Shown piece after piece: positions 1 to 9,253 of a stretch of DNA of 64,000 nt; the first letter of the stretch is position 1; every line of letters begins with the position of its first letter. The position numbers and the translations under genes were made by a program. The notes beneath the pieces are model-generated. The model searched no databases, was not told the origin of the DNA, and saw only the letters and a program-made list of their open reading frames with translations. The DNA is from Hominimerdicola alba (GTDB lineage Bacteria > Bacillota > Clostridia > Oscillospirales > Ruminococcaceae). Location: positions 46,111 to 110,110 of the forward strand of contig NZ_FOKQ01000010.1 in NCBI RefSeq assembly GCF_900112155.1, given 5' to 3'.

Positions 1-1
1 C

Positions 2-1765
2 AAAGAAACAGAGAGTGGGCTTGCCACCGCAGCTGTATCATTTGATTTTGTAAAAGCAGAGCTCATAAGCACAGACGGCAATACGTACAGCAGGATATAC
101 GAAAGCGGAGAAGACCCACGGATAGTTAATTTTGCGGTCTACCCAAACATGGCAGACAAGGAACTGAAAATAAGGGTGTTCTACTCTGAAACAGGCTATA
201 TCGAGACGGATATATTCACCGTCAACGCCTACATCGTCACATATAATCCCCTTCAGGTCACTCTTTCTAATACAGATCACAAGGGCACAGCTGTATTTGA
301 AACGAACTTTGAACCCAAATTCGCAGAAGTATATTTCTCCGGCGGTGCATACATACGGGATGCCGTTGTAGAAGGCAACAAAGTAACAGTACCCCTGACA
401 GAGAACGAAGAAGAACAGTCGTTAGAGGTGCATATCTACTACGGCACATATGCGACCGACTACATAACATCATATGTTTCTGTTTTAAAACCGTTTGTCC
501 CAGAGTTTGACAGCTATATCCTCAACACCGTCATTCCCGAGGGCGAACACGAGACTACAGTATGCGGCGAGCTGGACTTCGGCTGCGATAAGTTCGAGGT
601 ATACTGCGGCGATGAGGTAATATATACCTCTCCGGAAGATACAGAATTTGACTGGAAGATCCTGGCTCCCATATCGGAAGAATATATCGGCAAGGAGCTG
701 TTCATGAGGGCTTATATCCTGATCGAGAAGGATGAACCTTACGTAGTGGTGGATTCCGAGCCTTTCCACGTAGTCAAAGCAAGCAGCGAGCACCACTTCA
801 TCAAACAGCCTAATGATATGGATATCACAAAAGACGGAATCACCAAGCTCTCGTGGGCAGTTGACTTTTCTCCTCTCGAGACCGCGATCATATGGGAAGG
901 TAGCCTGTACAGCTCTCTTTCCGACCCCAGGCGGAACACCATTGACGCCGATGACTGGTTTGCTTCTTTTAATTCGGACGTTTACAGGATAAGATGCTAC
1001 TACGGCGCAGGTTCAGAAGATTATATCGACAGTGCCAAATTCACCAGCACATCACCTGAGTTCACCTCACAGCCCGTCGGCGGATATATCCCCACAGGCG
1101 AAATGATGAAGATAGAATGGAAGACCAACTTCAAGCCCGTAAAACAGGAACTTTACGCAGACGGCACTTTCTATAAGACACTCAAGCCCGATGCTACCTC
1201 CGCCGAGCTTGACGGCGCAGGCGTTCACTGCTACGAGATATATTCATACTATATGGACGAAGAAAGCGCATACATAGTCAGCAACCAGTTCTCTGTCAAA
1301 CTCACCGACAAGCCCATATACAATATCGCGATAGATGATAATATCTACTTGTATAATATGACAGCAGAATCATACTCACTCAGTGCAGTTGAGGGCGATG
1401 AACTATATGTATGCTATCTGGGCAACATAGATACTTTTGACAGATGGGACGGTATGCTCTCAGGTGTTACATTCGGCAACGAATTTGACATGGAAACAAG
1501 CTTCAAGATGCCCGCAAACGATGTCACTCTCAAGTACCTGAAAAAGGCAGCTGAACCCGACGGTATGCTGGGCGATGTAAACGGCGACGGCAGCATAAAC
1601 GTTACCGATATCACGCTGACAGCTGCTCATGTAAAAGGCAAAAAGCTCCTTAATTCCCAACAGATGGCACGCGCAGACGTTAACCGCGACGGCAAGATAT
1701 CCGTTACCGATATCACCAAAATAGCGGCTCACGTAAAGGGCAAAAAGCTCATAGTACAGAAATAA
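2..1765 (+). CDS. Secreted dockerin-containing protein, 3' part
   Basis: The reading frame is open from the first bases of the window, so the start and signal peptide lie upstream. At least three related beta-rich segments of about 90-100 residues follow each other; each carries an aromatic/Trp-led strand pattern (ETNFEP, AVDFSP, KTNFKP), suggesting tandem Ig-like modules. The last 65 residues are a type I dockerin with two Ca-binding repeats (DVNGDGSINVTDI and DVNRDGKISVTDI), which should plug the protein into a cohesin scaffold of a cellulosome. No catalytic domain is visible in this part, so the substrate or role is unknown. A terminator follows 15 bp after the stop. Confidence 0.85.
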   Translation, partial: KETESGLATAAVSFDFVKAELISTDGNTYSRIYESGEDPRIVNFAVYPNMADKELKIRVFYSETGYIETDIFTVNAYIVTYNPLQVTLSNTDHKGTAVFETNFEPKFAEVYFSGGAYIRDAVVEGNKVTVPLTENEEEQSLEVHIYYGTYATDYITSYVSVLKPFVPEFDSYILNTVIPEGEHETTVCGELDFGCDKFEVYCGDEVIYTSPEDTEFDWKILAPISEEYIGKELFMRAYILIEKDEPYVVVDSEPFHVVKASSEHHFIKQPNDMDITKDGITKLSWAVDFSPLETAIIWEGSLYSSLSDPRRNTIDADDWFASFNSDVYRIRCYYGAGSEDYIDSAKFTSTSPEFTSQPVGGYIPTGEMMKIEWKTNFKPVKQELYADGTFYKTLKPDATSAELDGAGVHCYEIYSYYMDEESAYIVSNQFSVKLTDKPIYNIAIDDNIYLYNMTAESYSLSAVEGDELYVCYLGNIDTFDRWDGMLSGVTFGNEFDMETSFKMPANDVTLKYLKKAAEPDGMLGDVNGDGSINVTDITLTAAHVKGKKLLNSQQMARADVNRDGKISVTDITKIAAHVKGKKLIVQK

Positions 1766-1779
1766 TGATATCATAATTC

Positions 1780-1812
1780 AAAAACCGGCGGACGATCAGT
1801 CTGCCGGTTTTT
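1780..1812. terminator. Bidirectional intrinsic terminator
   Basis: A 13-bp stem (1781-1793 with 1799-1811, one G-U pair) with a 5-base loop has an A-run on one side and a T-run on the other. It lies between two convergent genes, so it can serve both strands. Confidence 0.85.
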
Positions 1813-1857
1813 GGTATTGAAGAAGGCACTCCCGAATAACGGAAGTGCCTGTGTTGC

Positions 1858-3093
1858 TTAGTATTTTACAGTGAACTGTACTCTGTCATTGCCGTTCTCA
1901 TCAGCATCTATCATCTCAGCCTTTACGATGGTGATAGGTGTGCCGGGAACAGAAAGCTCTGCATAGCCGCCGTCGGTGTAGCCGCGGGATACAGTTGTGA
2001 AACCGTCAACAACCTCCATACCCTCGGTAACTTCACCGAATGCCGCATAGCTGCCGTCCAGGTAGCTGCAATCTGTATAGCAGATGAAGAACTGGCTGGA
2101 AGCGCTGTCAGGATCGTTTGATCTTGCCATGGATACTGTGCCGCGAACGTGCTTCAGATCGTTATCAACGCCGTTCTCGCTGAACTCGCCCTTGATGGTC
2201 TCTGAAGAACCGCCCATTCCTGTGCCCTCGGGGTCGCCGCCCTGTGCCATAAAGTCATCAACAACGCGGTGGAATGTCAGACCGTCATAGAAGCCCTCGC
2301 TTACCAGCTTTTTGAAGTTCTCGCAAGTGATAGGAGCCTTATCAGCGTGGAGAGTCATGGTGAATGTGCCTTCCTTGAACTCTCTCTCTGTGAAGTCAAC
2401 GGTGAACTTTGCTCTTTTATGACCGAGATCATCATCAGATATCATCTTAGCCGATGTGATGGTTATGGGATTTACGGGAGATGCAAGCTCATTATTAGCG
2501 TTCATTGTTCTGTCGCAGTTGAGGAACTTGTCAACAGTTTCCATGCCGTATGATACCTCACCGAATGCTGCATAGTTGCCGTCAAGGAAATCGCAGTCTC
2601 TGTAGCAGATGAAGAACTGGCTGGAAGCACTGTCATTCTCCTGTGATCTTGCCATGGATACTGTGCCTCTTAAGTGCTTGAGGTCATTATCAACGCCGTT
2701 GTTGGTGAACTCGCCCTTGATGTTCTCGCCCGAGCCGCCTGCGCCTGTACCCTCAGGGTCGCCGCCCTGTGCCATGAAGTTTGCCACAACTCTGTGGAAT
2801 GTCACACCGTCATAGAATCCGCTGCTTACCAGCTTTTCAAAATTCTCGCAGGTGATGGGCGCCTTGTCCTCACGCAGTGTGATAACGAAGCAGTTGCCCG
2901 AGAGATCCTCGTCACCGGAAGTAACAGCATCTCCGCCATTGTTCTGTGCCGCGTTATTCTGGTCATCGGAAGCCTTTGAGTTATCTTCCTTTTCGTGTAC
3001 GTTTCCGCATGAAGCGAACGCACCGCAGGACAGTGTCATAGCCACTGTCAGCGCCATAACTTTCAGCGCTTTGGTTATTCTGTTTCTTTTCAA
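1858..3093 (-). CDS. Lipoprotein with two cyclophilin-type peptidyl-prolyl isomerase domains
   Basis: Peptidyl-prolyl cis-trans isomerase predicted to be anchored outside the membrane, where it would help fold exported proteins. A signal peptide ends in FASC-G (lipid-modified Cys about residue 29), then an acidic/Asn-rich linker, then two cyclophilin domains (about 65-215 and 235-400). Both keep FHRV with the catalytic Arg, FMAQGGDPEGTG, SMAR, SSQFFI and FGEV. The Trp used for cyclosporin binding in human CypA is not at its usual place. Two cyclophilin domains in one chain are uncommon. The start is set at a TTG 10 nt behind AAAGGA; a TTG three codons earlier sits almost on the ribosome binding site. 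The paralogue next to it starts the same way. Confidence 0.9.
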   Translation of the reverse strand: MKRNRITKALKVMALTVAMTLSCGAFASCGNVHEKEDNSKASDDQNNAAQNNGGDAVTSGDEDLSGNCFVITLREDKAPITCENFEKLVSSGFYDGVTFHRVVANFMAQGGDPEGTGAGGSGENIKGEFTNNGVDNDLKHLRGTVSMARSQENDSASSQFFICYRDCDFLDGNYAAFGEVSYGMETVDKFLNCDRTMNANNELASPVNPITITSAKMISDDDLGHKRAKFTVDFTEREFKEGTFTMTLHADKAPITCENFKKLVSEGFYDGLTFHRVVDDFMAQGGDPEGTGMGGSSETIKGEFSENGVDNDLKHVRGTVSMARSNDPDSASSQFFICYTDCSYLDGSYAAFGEVTEGMEVVDGFTTVSRGYTDGGYAELSVPGTPITIVKAEMIDADENGNDRVQFTVKY

Positions 3094-3158
3094 GTTTTTC
3101 AAATCCTTTCATTGATTACCGCCGCTGTGAGCGGCCACTATATTATTGTCGCTTCTCA

Positions 3159-3187
3159 ATTATAGCACCTATCTTCTCAAAAATCAA
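3159..3187 (-). promoter_or_regulatory. Sigma-A promoter of the two-domain cyclophilin gene
   Basis: On the minus strand TTGATT, 17 bp, then an extended -10 TGCTATAAT. The neighbouring paralogue has the same arrangement (TTGTTT-17-TGCTATAAT). Confidence 0.75.
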
Positions 3188-3194
3188 CCGAAAG

Positions 3195-3246
3195 CTGTAT
3201 ATTTCACCGAAATTTCATCATTCTGACTTACTGCGGCTGACTTTTC
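3195..3246. repeat. 52-bp duplicated upstream block, copy 1
   Basis: Matches 4089-4140 at 51 of 52 positions. It lies directly upstream of the cyclophilin promoter and ends at what, in copy 2, is the -35 box of the divergent yfhO promoter. Here that box reads CTGACT and no -10 follows, so this copy looks like a relic of gene duplication. Confidence 0.85.
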
Positions 3247-3262
3247 GGAGACCGCTGCCAAG

Positions 3263-3988
3263 CTACGCCTTATTATTCCCGCCCTCTTTAAATTCAACAG
3301 TAAACATCGCTCTTTCATGACCCTCAGCATCAGCAGATATCATCTCCGCCTTTGTGATGGTTATTGGGTATACGGGAGAAGCAAGCTCGTTGATTTCGTT
3401 CAGTGTCCTTTCGCAGTTGAGGAATCTGTCAACAACTTCCATGCCCTCAGATACCTCGCCGAAAGCCGCATAATTTCCGTCAAGATCATTACAGTCTTTG
3501 TAGCAGATAAAGAACTGGCTTGAAGCACTGTCCATGTCCTGTGACCTAGCCATTGATACCGTACCTCTTACGTGTTTAAGGTCATTCTCAACGCCGTTAT
3601 TGCTGAATTCGCCCTTGATACGCTCACCCGAGCCCCCTGTGCCATTGCCCTCGGGGTCGCCGCCCTGCGCCATGAAGTCTGCCACTACTCGATGGAAAGT
3701 CAAGCCATCATAGAACCCGCTGTTTACCAGCTTCTTAAAATTCTTGCAGGTGATGGGCGCTTTATCCTCACGCAGTGTTATCACAAAACTGCCCACCGAT
3801 ATATCCTCATCGGCAGAGGTGATAGTATCCTCGCTTTCCTGCACCGCAGTACTCCTGTCATCGGAAGTCTTCGGACTACCCTCGTTTTCATGTGTGTTAC
3901 CGCACGAAGCAAACACCCCGCAGGTCAGTGTCAGGACCACCGTCAGTGCCATGACTTTCAGCGCCTTTGTTATCCTGTTTCTTTTCAT
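3263..3988 (-). CDS. Cyclophilin-type peptidyl-prolyl isomerase lipoprotein
   Basis: Single-domain paralogue of the preceding gene. The first 30 residues (KRNRITKALKVMALTV, then FASC-GN) and the domain motifs FHRV, FMAQGGDPEG, SMARSQ, SSQFFI and FGEV are nearly the same. Predicted surface-anchored foldase. Of two in-frame ATGs, the second is chosen because the AAAGGGA site lies 10 nt before it but touches the first. The gene, its promoter and 52 bp of further upstream DNA are repeated next door, so the pair arose by tandem duplication. Confidence 0.9.
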   Translation of the reverse strand: MKRNRITKALKVMALTVVLTLTCGVFASCGNTHENEGSPKTSDDRSTAVQESEDTITSADEDISVGSFVITLREDKAPITCKNFKKLVNSGFYDGLTFHRVVADFMAQGGDPEGNGTGGSGERIKGEFSNNGVENDLKHVRGTVSMARSQDMDSASSQFFICYKDCNDLDGNYAAFGEVSEGMEVVDRFLNCERTLNEINELASPVYPITITKAEMISADAEGHERAMFTVEFKEGGNNKA

Positions 3989-4052
3989 ACTTTTCATTCC
4001 CTTTCATTTCAGACCGTCCCAAAGAACAGTCCGTGTATTATTACCATTTTAA

Positions 4053-4081
4053 ATTATAGCACCTATCTCCCCAATAAACAA
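4053..4081 (-). promoter_or_regulatory. Sigma-A promoter of the single-domain cyclophilin gene
   Basis: Minus strand TTGTTT, 17 bp, extended -10 TGCTATAAT. It is divergent from the yfhO promoter, about 50 bp away. Confidence 0.75.
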
Positions 4082-4088
4082 CCAAAAC

Positions 4089-4140
4089 CTGTATATTTCA
4101 CCGAAATTTCATCATTCTGACTTACTGCGGTTGACTTTTC
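4089..4140. repeat. 52-bp duplicated upstream block, copy 2
   Basis: Near-identical to 3195-3246. It overlaps the -35 box (4131-4136) of the plus-strand promoter; the single mismatch between copies falls in that box. Confidence 0.85.
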
Positions 4141-4159
4141 AAACCATCCGCATTATAAT
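4131..4159 (+). promoter_or_regulatory. Sigma-A promoter for yfhO
   Basis: TTGACT, 17 bp, TATAAT. It leaves a leader of about 75 nt before the ATG of the YfhO gene. Confidence 0.75.
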
Positions 4160-4239
4160 ATATAGTATCTGCGCAAAGTGCTAAAGCCAAAAAGTGCTCA
4201 GAAATTTCAATACAAATCCATTGCTAATAAGGGGTCAAT

Positions 4240-6900
4240 ATGGAAAAGACAAAAAAGCAAGAACTTCCCGCGGCGCTGCTGACGGTATTATCGGCACCGC
4301 TGCTTATCATGGCAGTTATATTATATGCCTATAAACTGGACGGCGCATTTCCTTTCGGCAAAGGCACGGTAGCATGGGGCGATATGATACAGCAGGTAGT
4401 CCCACTGCTTATCGATTTCAAAGATATACTTGCAGGCAAGGACGGCGTATTCCTGAACTTCAACAACGCCTCGGGCATGAATATGTGGGCGGTGGTATTC
4501 TTTTTCCTGGCAAGCCCATTCTCGTTCCTTGTTGTCTTCATAAAAAAGACGGATATGCTGTACTTTGCAAATATCCTCATCATGCTGAAACTGATGGTAT
4601 GCGGTGGCACAGCTTCGCTTTACCTTTATAAGACCCGCAAAAAGCTCTATCCCGTATGGATAGCCGCTCTTGGTACGCTTTACGGTCTCTGCGGCTACGG
4701 ACTGCTTTACTATCAGAACGTTATATGGCTGGATATGATGTACCTTTTCCCGCTGATGCTGCTGACTCTGGAGATGCTATGCGAGAAAAAGCGGGTCCTT
4801 CCCTATACCCTCGTACTCGCCGCAATGATGGTGGTAAACTACTATATCGGCTATATGGTAGTAATATTCATCATGCTCTTTATCGGACTTGCCCTCTGCA
4901 ATATCCGCCGCGAAAAATCAGGCGGTGAGACCGCAGTAAGATTCGCAGTGGGCTCCGTTATGGCAGCTTTGCTGACTGCCGTTGTATGGCTGCCCAGCCT
5001 TTTACAGTACACTCAGAGCGGCAGAGTAAAGGATGAATTTTTCAGCTCCATAAAAAGCAAAGGCTTTCTCACCGCATACGAGACCGTACTGCCCACAGTT
5101 CTATGCTCGGCATTCGTGCTGACGGCAGTGCTTTTCTTCACCTGCGACGGCAAGCCCCGCAGCCGTAAGCTCAGCAATTATCTCACCTTGTCACTTCTCA
5201 CACTTATACCGATAATAGTTGAGCCTATCAACCTCATGTGGCACACAGGCAGCTATATGTCATTCCCCTCACGTTTCGGCTTCATCACCGTATTCATGCT
5301 GACGGTATGCACTGCCATGTACCTTGAAGAAAGGGATACCATTTCCATTGAAAACAAGCTCACCGACCATGCCGCGATAATCATCCCCGCGCTGGTGGTC
5401 ACATACCTTTTCATTGATCTAATCACCGATTTCATTGAGAAAAACCGCGAGACCGCAGGCAGATACACAACTTCCCTCTGGGGTGACAGAAACTCCCTTC
5501 AGATATGCGTTGCAATATTCCTGCTGATATCGGCTATGTCAGTCCTGATGCTCCTGCTGTACCGCAGGGGTCTCCTCAGCACAAGAACACTTTCCATAAT
5601 CTGTACTGCACTTATCCTCTGCGAATCCTTTGCAAACACAAGGATATACCTCACCAATTCCGTACTCAACGACCCCGACCGCGCTGAAAATCAGAACAAG
5701 GTCTATGACCTTGCCGACAGGATAGATGACGACGAACTGTTCCGTGTAAAGACCGACAGCAAGCTGTTTTACGTCAACCTCATGGGCACCCTCGGCTACG
5801 GTTCAATAAGCCACTATACTTCCCTTAACAGTCAGGATTATATGTTCATGATGAAGCGTATGGGCGTGTCCTCAAACTGGATGGATGTCGGCAGCTACGG
5901 TGGCACCGAGCTCACCGATATGCTCATGAGCATCAAGTATAAGATAGTCCGCGGTGAAGCCGAAAACGCGGTTTATTCCAATGACAAATACTCCATAACC
6001 GAAAACAGCGCGTTTCTCCCTTCGGGAGTTATACTTGACGATATCTCTGCCATCGAGGGCGAACTTCCCGATATGTCCCGCAGCGAGATACAGCAGTTCA
6101 TCTGCGACAACGTACTTGCCGAGGACGTAGTAAAAGCCTATACCTTTGATGACACCGAAAACGGCAGCGGATATACCGTCACAAACGGCGATACCCTCGA
6201 TCTTACCCTTGATATCAGCGGCAGACAATCCATCTACTTCGATGCTTTCGACCGTCCCAAGGTAGCCCTCGGCAGTGAAATCGACGGCAGCTTCGATATC
6301 ATGGTGAACGGCAGCATGATAAAGACAGGCTATCCCAGCGGCGAATTCAACGGCTTGCTGAAACTCGGTGAATTTGAAAACGAGACTGTCACCATCACAG
6401 CAATAGTCAAAAAGGATACCGACCTGCGCTCCCTTGGTGTTACAGCCATCGATACCGATAAACTTTATTCCGCCGCAGAAGCCGCAAAGACAGTTGGCTT
6501 CACCCGCAAGGGCGGAAAGCTCACAGGCAGCATAAACGCAAATTCGGGAGAATACTGCCTGATAAATGTTCCCTATACCGACGGACTCAGAGTACGCATC
6601 AACGGAAAGTCCACCCCATGCATAAGGGTGCTTGGTGACCTCACCGCAGTTGAACTCACCGACGGCGAGAATAATATCACCGTCACCGCTATACCCAAGT
6701 GCTTCATCCCGGGACTGATAATGAGCATAGCAGGCGCAGTCCTCTGCATACTGTGGCACTTCGTTATCAGCAAAAAGCTGAAAGTCCCCGAAAAGGCTTC
6801 AAAAGCGCTGATGTGGACTGTCATGGTGGCTAGTCTGGCTGTATTTATGGCAGTATATATAGTACCCGTGTTAGTTCACCTCACTGCCGAGGAAAAATAA
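4240..6900 (+). CDS. yfhO: YfhO family multi-pass membrane protein
   Basis: An 886-residue integral membrane protein: about a dozen hydrophobic helices in the first 470 residues, a large extracellular part (about 490-820), and a last pair of helices (about 825-880). The N-terminal DMIQQVVPLLIDFKDIL and NNASGMNMW motifs are typical of YfhO, a GT-C-fold family that in Firmicutes is tied to glycosylation of lipoteichoic or wall polymers using a lipid-linked sugar. The acceptor here is unknown. An AAGGGG site precedes the ATG. The LysR gene begins 16 bp after the stop and may be cotranscribed. Confidence 0.85.
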   Translation: MEKTKKQELPAALLTVLSAPLLIMAVILYAYKLDGAFPFGKGTVAWGDMIQQVVPLLIDFKDILAGKDGVFLNFNNASGMNMWAVVFFFLASPFSFLVVFIKKTDMLYFANILIMLKLMVCGGTASLYLYKTRKKLYPVWIAALGTLYGLCGYGLLYYQNVIWLDMMYLFPLMLLTLEMLCEKKRVLPYTLVLAAMMVVNYYIGYMVVIFIMLFIGLALCNIRREKSGGETAVRFAVGSVMAALLTAVVWLPSLLQYTQSGRVKDEFFSSIKSKGFLTAYETVLPTVLCSAFVLTAVLFFTCDGKPRSRKLSNYLTLSLLTLIPIIVEPINLMWHTGSYMSFPSRFGFITVFMLTVCTAMYLEERDTISIENKLTDHAAIIIPALVVTYLFIDLITDFIEKNRETAGRYTTSLWGDRNSLQICVAIFLLISAMSVLMLLLYRRGLLSTRTLSIICTALILCESFANTRIYLTNSVLNDPDRAENQNKVYDLADRIDDDELFRVKTDSKLFYVNLMGTLGYGSISHYTSLNSQDYMFMMKRMGVSSNWMDVGSYGGTELTDMLMSIKYKIVRGEAENAVYSNDKYSITENSAFLPSGVILDDISAIEGELPDMSRSEIQQFICDNVLAEDVVKAYTFDDTENGSGYTVTNGDTLDLTLDISGRQSIYFDAFDRPKVALGSEIDGSFDIMVNGSMIKTGYPSGEFNGLLKLGEFENETVTITAIVKKDTDLRSLGVTAIDTDKLYSAAEAAKTVGFTRKGGKLTGSINANSGEYCLINVPYTDGLRVRINGKSTPCIRVLGDLTAVELTDGENNITVTAIPKCFIPGLIMSIAGAVLCILWHFVISKKLKVPEKASKALMWTVMVASLAVFMAVYIVPVLVHLTAEEK

Positions 6901-6916
6901 AGGAGGCGTAAAGTCA

Positions 6917-7861
6917 ATGACCTTACAGCAGCTGAAATATGTAATAACCATCGTGAGCTGCGGCTCTCTCAGCGAAGCCGCAAAACAGCTGTATATCTCA
7001 CAGCCCAGCCTTTCAAACGCCGTTAAGGAGCTCGAAAAAGAGCTTGGCATCGAGATATTCCACCGCACTCCCCGCGGCATGACCCTATCCTCCGAGGGCA
7101 CAGAGTTTCTCAGCTATGCAAGACAGGTAGTCGAGCAGGCTGAACTCCTTGAAGCCCACTATTCAGGGGGCAAAAAGATAAAAAGGATATGCTCCATATC
7201 CACCCAGCACTATGCCTTTGCTGTTGAAGCTTTCGTGATAATGCTCGCAGAGCTTGACCACGAATCCTATGAGTATACCCTCCGCGAGACCCGCACAGGT
7301 GAGATCATCGACGATGTCCGTGACTTAAACAGCGAGGTAGGCATACTTTATATAAACGACTTCAACCGCAAGGTGATACTCAAACTGCTGAAAGAGAACA
7401 ATCTGGTCTTCCACCCCCTGTTCCGTGCAGATCCCCATGTTTTCATCAGCAAGGCACATCCCCTTGCCAAGGAAAAGCAGGTCACCTATGAACAGCTTGA
7501 AGATTACCCCTTCGTATGCTTTGAACAGGGTCAGCTGAATTCTTTCTATTTCTCCGAAGAGATATGCAGTACCCGAACTTTCAAAAAGCAGATACACGTA
7601 AGCGACCGCGCAACGCTGTTCAACCTCTTGGGCGGACTTAACGGCTATACCATATCAAGTGGCGTGCTGGGCAGTGATATCAACAGCGGCACGATCACCG
7701 CCGTTCCCCTTGCCACCGATGAAGATATGCTGGTGGGCTGGATAGAGAACAGCCGTACCGGACTTTCTGCCGCTGCAAGGCTGTATGTGGATACCCTGAG
7801 AAAGGTCATCGACAGCTGCGGTTTCACCCTTATAGACGAAGATGCAAAATCGCCGCAGTAA
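6917..7861 (+). CDS. LysR family transcriptional regulator
   Basis: 314 residues. The N-terminal winged helix-turn-helix (about 1-60: LQQLKYV, GSLSEAAKQLYISQPSLS, LEKELGIEIFHRT) is classic LysR; the rest is the periplasmic-binding-protein-like effector domain. AGGAGG lies 11 nt before the ATG. The gene sits between yfhO and a Cys/Met-metabolism enzyme on the same strand, unlike the usual divergent layout. Control of the downstream enzyme is a reasonable guess but not shown. A possible -10 (TATAAT at 7902-7907) lies in the gap before that enzyme. Confidence 0.9.
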   Translation: MTLQQLKYVITIVSCGSLSEAAKQLYISQPSLSNAVKELEKELGIEIFHRTPRGMTLSSEGTEFLSYARQVVEQAELLEAHYSGGKKIKRICSISTQHYAFAVEAFVIMLAELDHESYEYTLRETRTGEIIDDVRDLNSEVGILYINDFNRKVILKLLKENNLVFHPLFRADPHVFISKAHPLAKEKQVTYEQLEDYPFVCFEQGQLNSFYFSEEICSTRTFKKQIHVSDRATLFNLLGGLNGYTISSGVLGSDINSGTITAVPLATDEDMLVGWIENSRTGLSAAARLYVDTLRKVIDSCGFTLIDEDAKSPQ

Positions 7862-7977
7862 AAATTCACATATAATTTACAAAATTCAAAATTCAATATG
7901 ATATAATAGTGTTTAGTATTTTATTATGATAAAGCGAATCAGGCGCATAAATGCCAATTATTCTGAAAGGAAGTAAA

Positions 7978-9180
7978 ATGATGAGTGACAAGAATCTTGA
8001 AGAAATGAGTTTTACCACCCGCGCTATCCATGTCGGCGCTGAGCCCGACCCTGCAAGCGGTGCTATCGAGCCCTCTATCTATATGGCAAACAGCTTCCTG
8101 CTGCCCTATGACCCCTCTACAATGAACTGGTCAGCCTCCGAAGCTAATATCTATACCAGAAACGGCGGCGTTAATCAGGGTATGCTGGAAAAGAAAGTCG
8201 CAAATCTCCACGGCGGTGAGGACTGCGTAGTTCTCGCAAGCGGTGTTGCTGCACTTTCCGCTCTGTTCTTCACAAAGCTCAAAAAGGGTGACCACGTAAT
8301 ATTCTCCACCGTTACTTATATCGCTACCTACCGTATCTTCAACGAACTCTGGTGCGAAAAGTGGGGCATCGAGACCAGCATAGTTGACTGCACCGATATA
8401 GAAAAGATAAAGGCTGCTATCAAGCCCAACACCAAGCTTATCCACTTCGAGACCCCCGGCAATCCTACCTGCTGCATCTGCGATATCGAAGCTATCGTTA
8501 AGCTGGCACACGAGAACAATATCCAGGTATCCGTGGATAATACATTCTCCTCGCCTTACAATACAAGACCTCTGGAATACGGCGTTGATTTCGTAGTTGA
8601 GAGCCTTACAAAGTATATCAACGGCCACGGCGATTCCATGGGCGGCGCTATCATCACCGACCACGAGACCTGCGAAGCTATCCGCTATCAGGCTCAGGTA
8701 AACATCGGCGGATGCATCAGCCCCTTCAATGCATGGCTGATTCAGAGAGGCGCAGCTACATTCCCCCTGAGAATGCAGGTGCATAACGACAACGCTCTGG
8801 CAGTAGCAGAATGGCTTGAAAAACAGCCCTGCGTAAGCTTCGTAGCTTATCCCGGTCTGAAGAGCTTCAAGAACCACGAGCTGGCAGTTAAGCAGATGAA
8901 GCACGGCTTCGGCGGCGTACTCAGCTTCGGTCTCAAGGGCGAGCACGACCTCTATAACAGAGTTGTTACTCACCTGAATGTATTCACATCAGCTGTATCC
9001 CTTGGTAATACAGGCAGCCTGATAGTATTCCTCGGTGAAGACGACGAGAGAATGTACCTCTACCCCGAAGAGTTCCACGGCGGATTCTACCGCGTAGCTA
9101 TCGGTATCGAGGACAAGAACGATCTCATCAATGACCTCAGACAGGCATTCAAAGCTGAGGGTCTTGAGACTGTAGACTGA
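7978..9180 (+). CDS. Cys/Met metabolism PLP-dependent enzyme (trans-sulfuration family)
   Basis: A 400-residue fold-type I PLP enzyme of the cystathionine gamma-synthase / gamma-lyase / O-acetylhomoserine sulfhydrylase family. The PLP lysine is Lys212 in SLTKYINGHGD. IYTRNGGVNQGMLEKKVA and VLASGVAALSALF bind substrate and phosphate, and VDNTFSSP holds the Asp that pairs with the pyridine nitrogen. It acts in the cytosol on sulfur amino acids; motif reading cannot tell which reaction. ATG at 7978 or 7981 is favoured by the GAAAGGAAG site; an ATG at 7951 lacks one. A strong terminator follows. Confidence 0.85.
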   Translation: MMSDKNLEEMSFTTRAIHVGAEPDPASGAIEPSIYMANSFLLPYDPSTMNWSASEANIYTRNGGVNQGMLEKKVANLHGGEDCVVLASGVAALSALFFTKLKKGDHVIFSTVTYIATYRIFNELWCEKWGIETSIVDCTDIEKIKAAIKPNTKLIHFETPGNPTCCICDIEAIVKLAHENNIQVSVDNTFSSPYNTRPLEYGVDFVVESLTKYINGHGDSMGGAIITDHETCEAIRYQAQVNIGGCISPFNAWLIQRGAATFPLRMQVHNDNALAVAEWLEKQPCVSFVAYPGLKSFKNHELAVKQMKHGFGGVLSFGLKGEHDLYNRVVTHLNVFTSAVSLGNTGSLIVFLGEDDERMYLYPEEFHGGFYRVAIGIEDKNDLINDLRQAFKAEGLETVD

Positions 9181-9205
9181 TACAAACAATAACACAATAT
9201 CCAAC

Positions 9206-9239
9206 GCGGCATTTCCTTTAAAGAAATGCCGCTGTTTTT
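9206..9239 (+). terminator. Intrinsic terminator after the PLP enzyme
   Basis: Perfect 10-bp stem (9206-9215 with 9223-9232), 7-base loop, then TGTTTTT. Confidence 0.9.
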
Positions 9240-9253
9240 AAAGGAGGAATATC

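Noticed and set aside
5872..6759. Long minus-strand open frame of 295 codons inside yfhO
   Set aside because: Shadow of the yfhO coding frame; no ribosome binding site.
7862..7977. SAM or T-box riboswitch before the PLP enzyme
   Set aside because: Gap too short and AT-rich, with no terminator/antiterminator pair visible.
8131..8973. 280-codon minus-strand frame inside the PLP enzyme gene
   Set aside because: Shadow frame opposite a well-supported enzyme.
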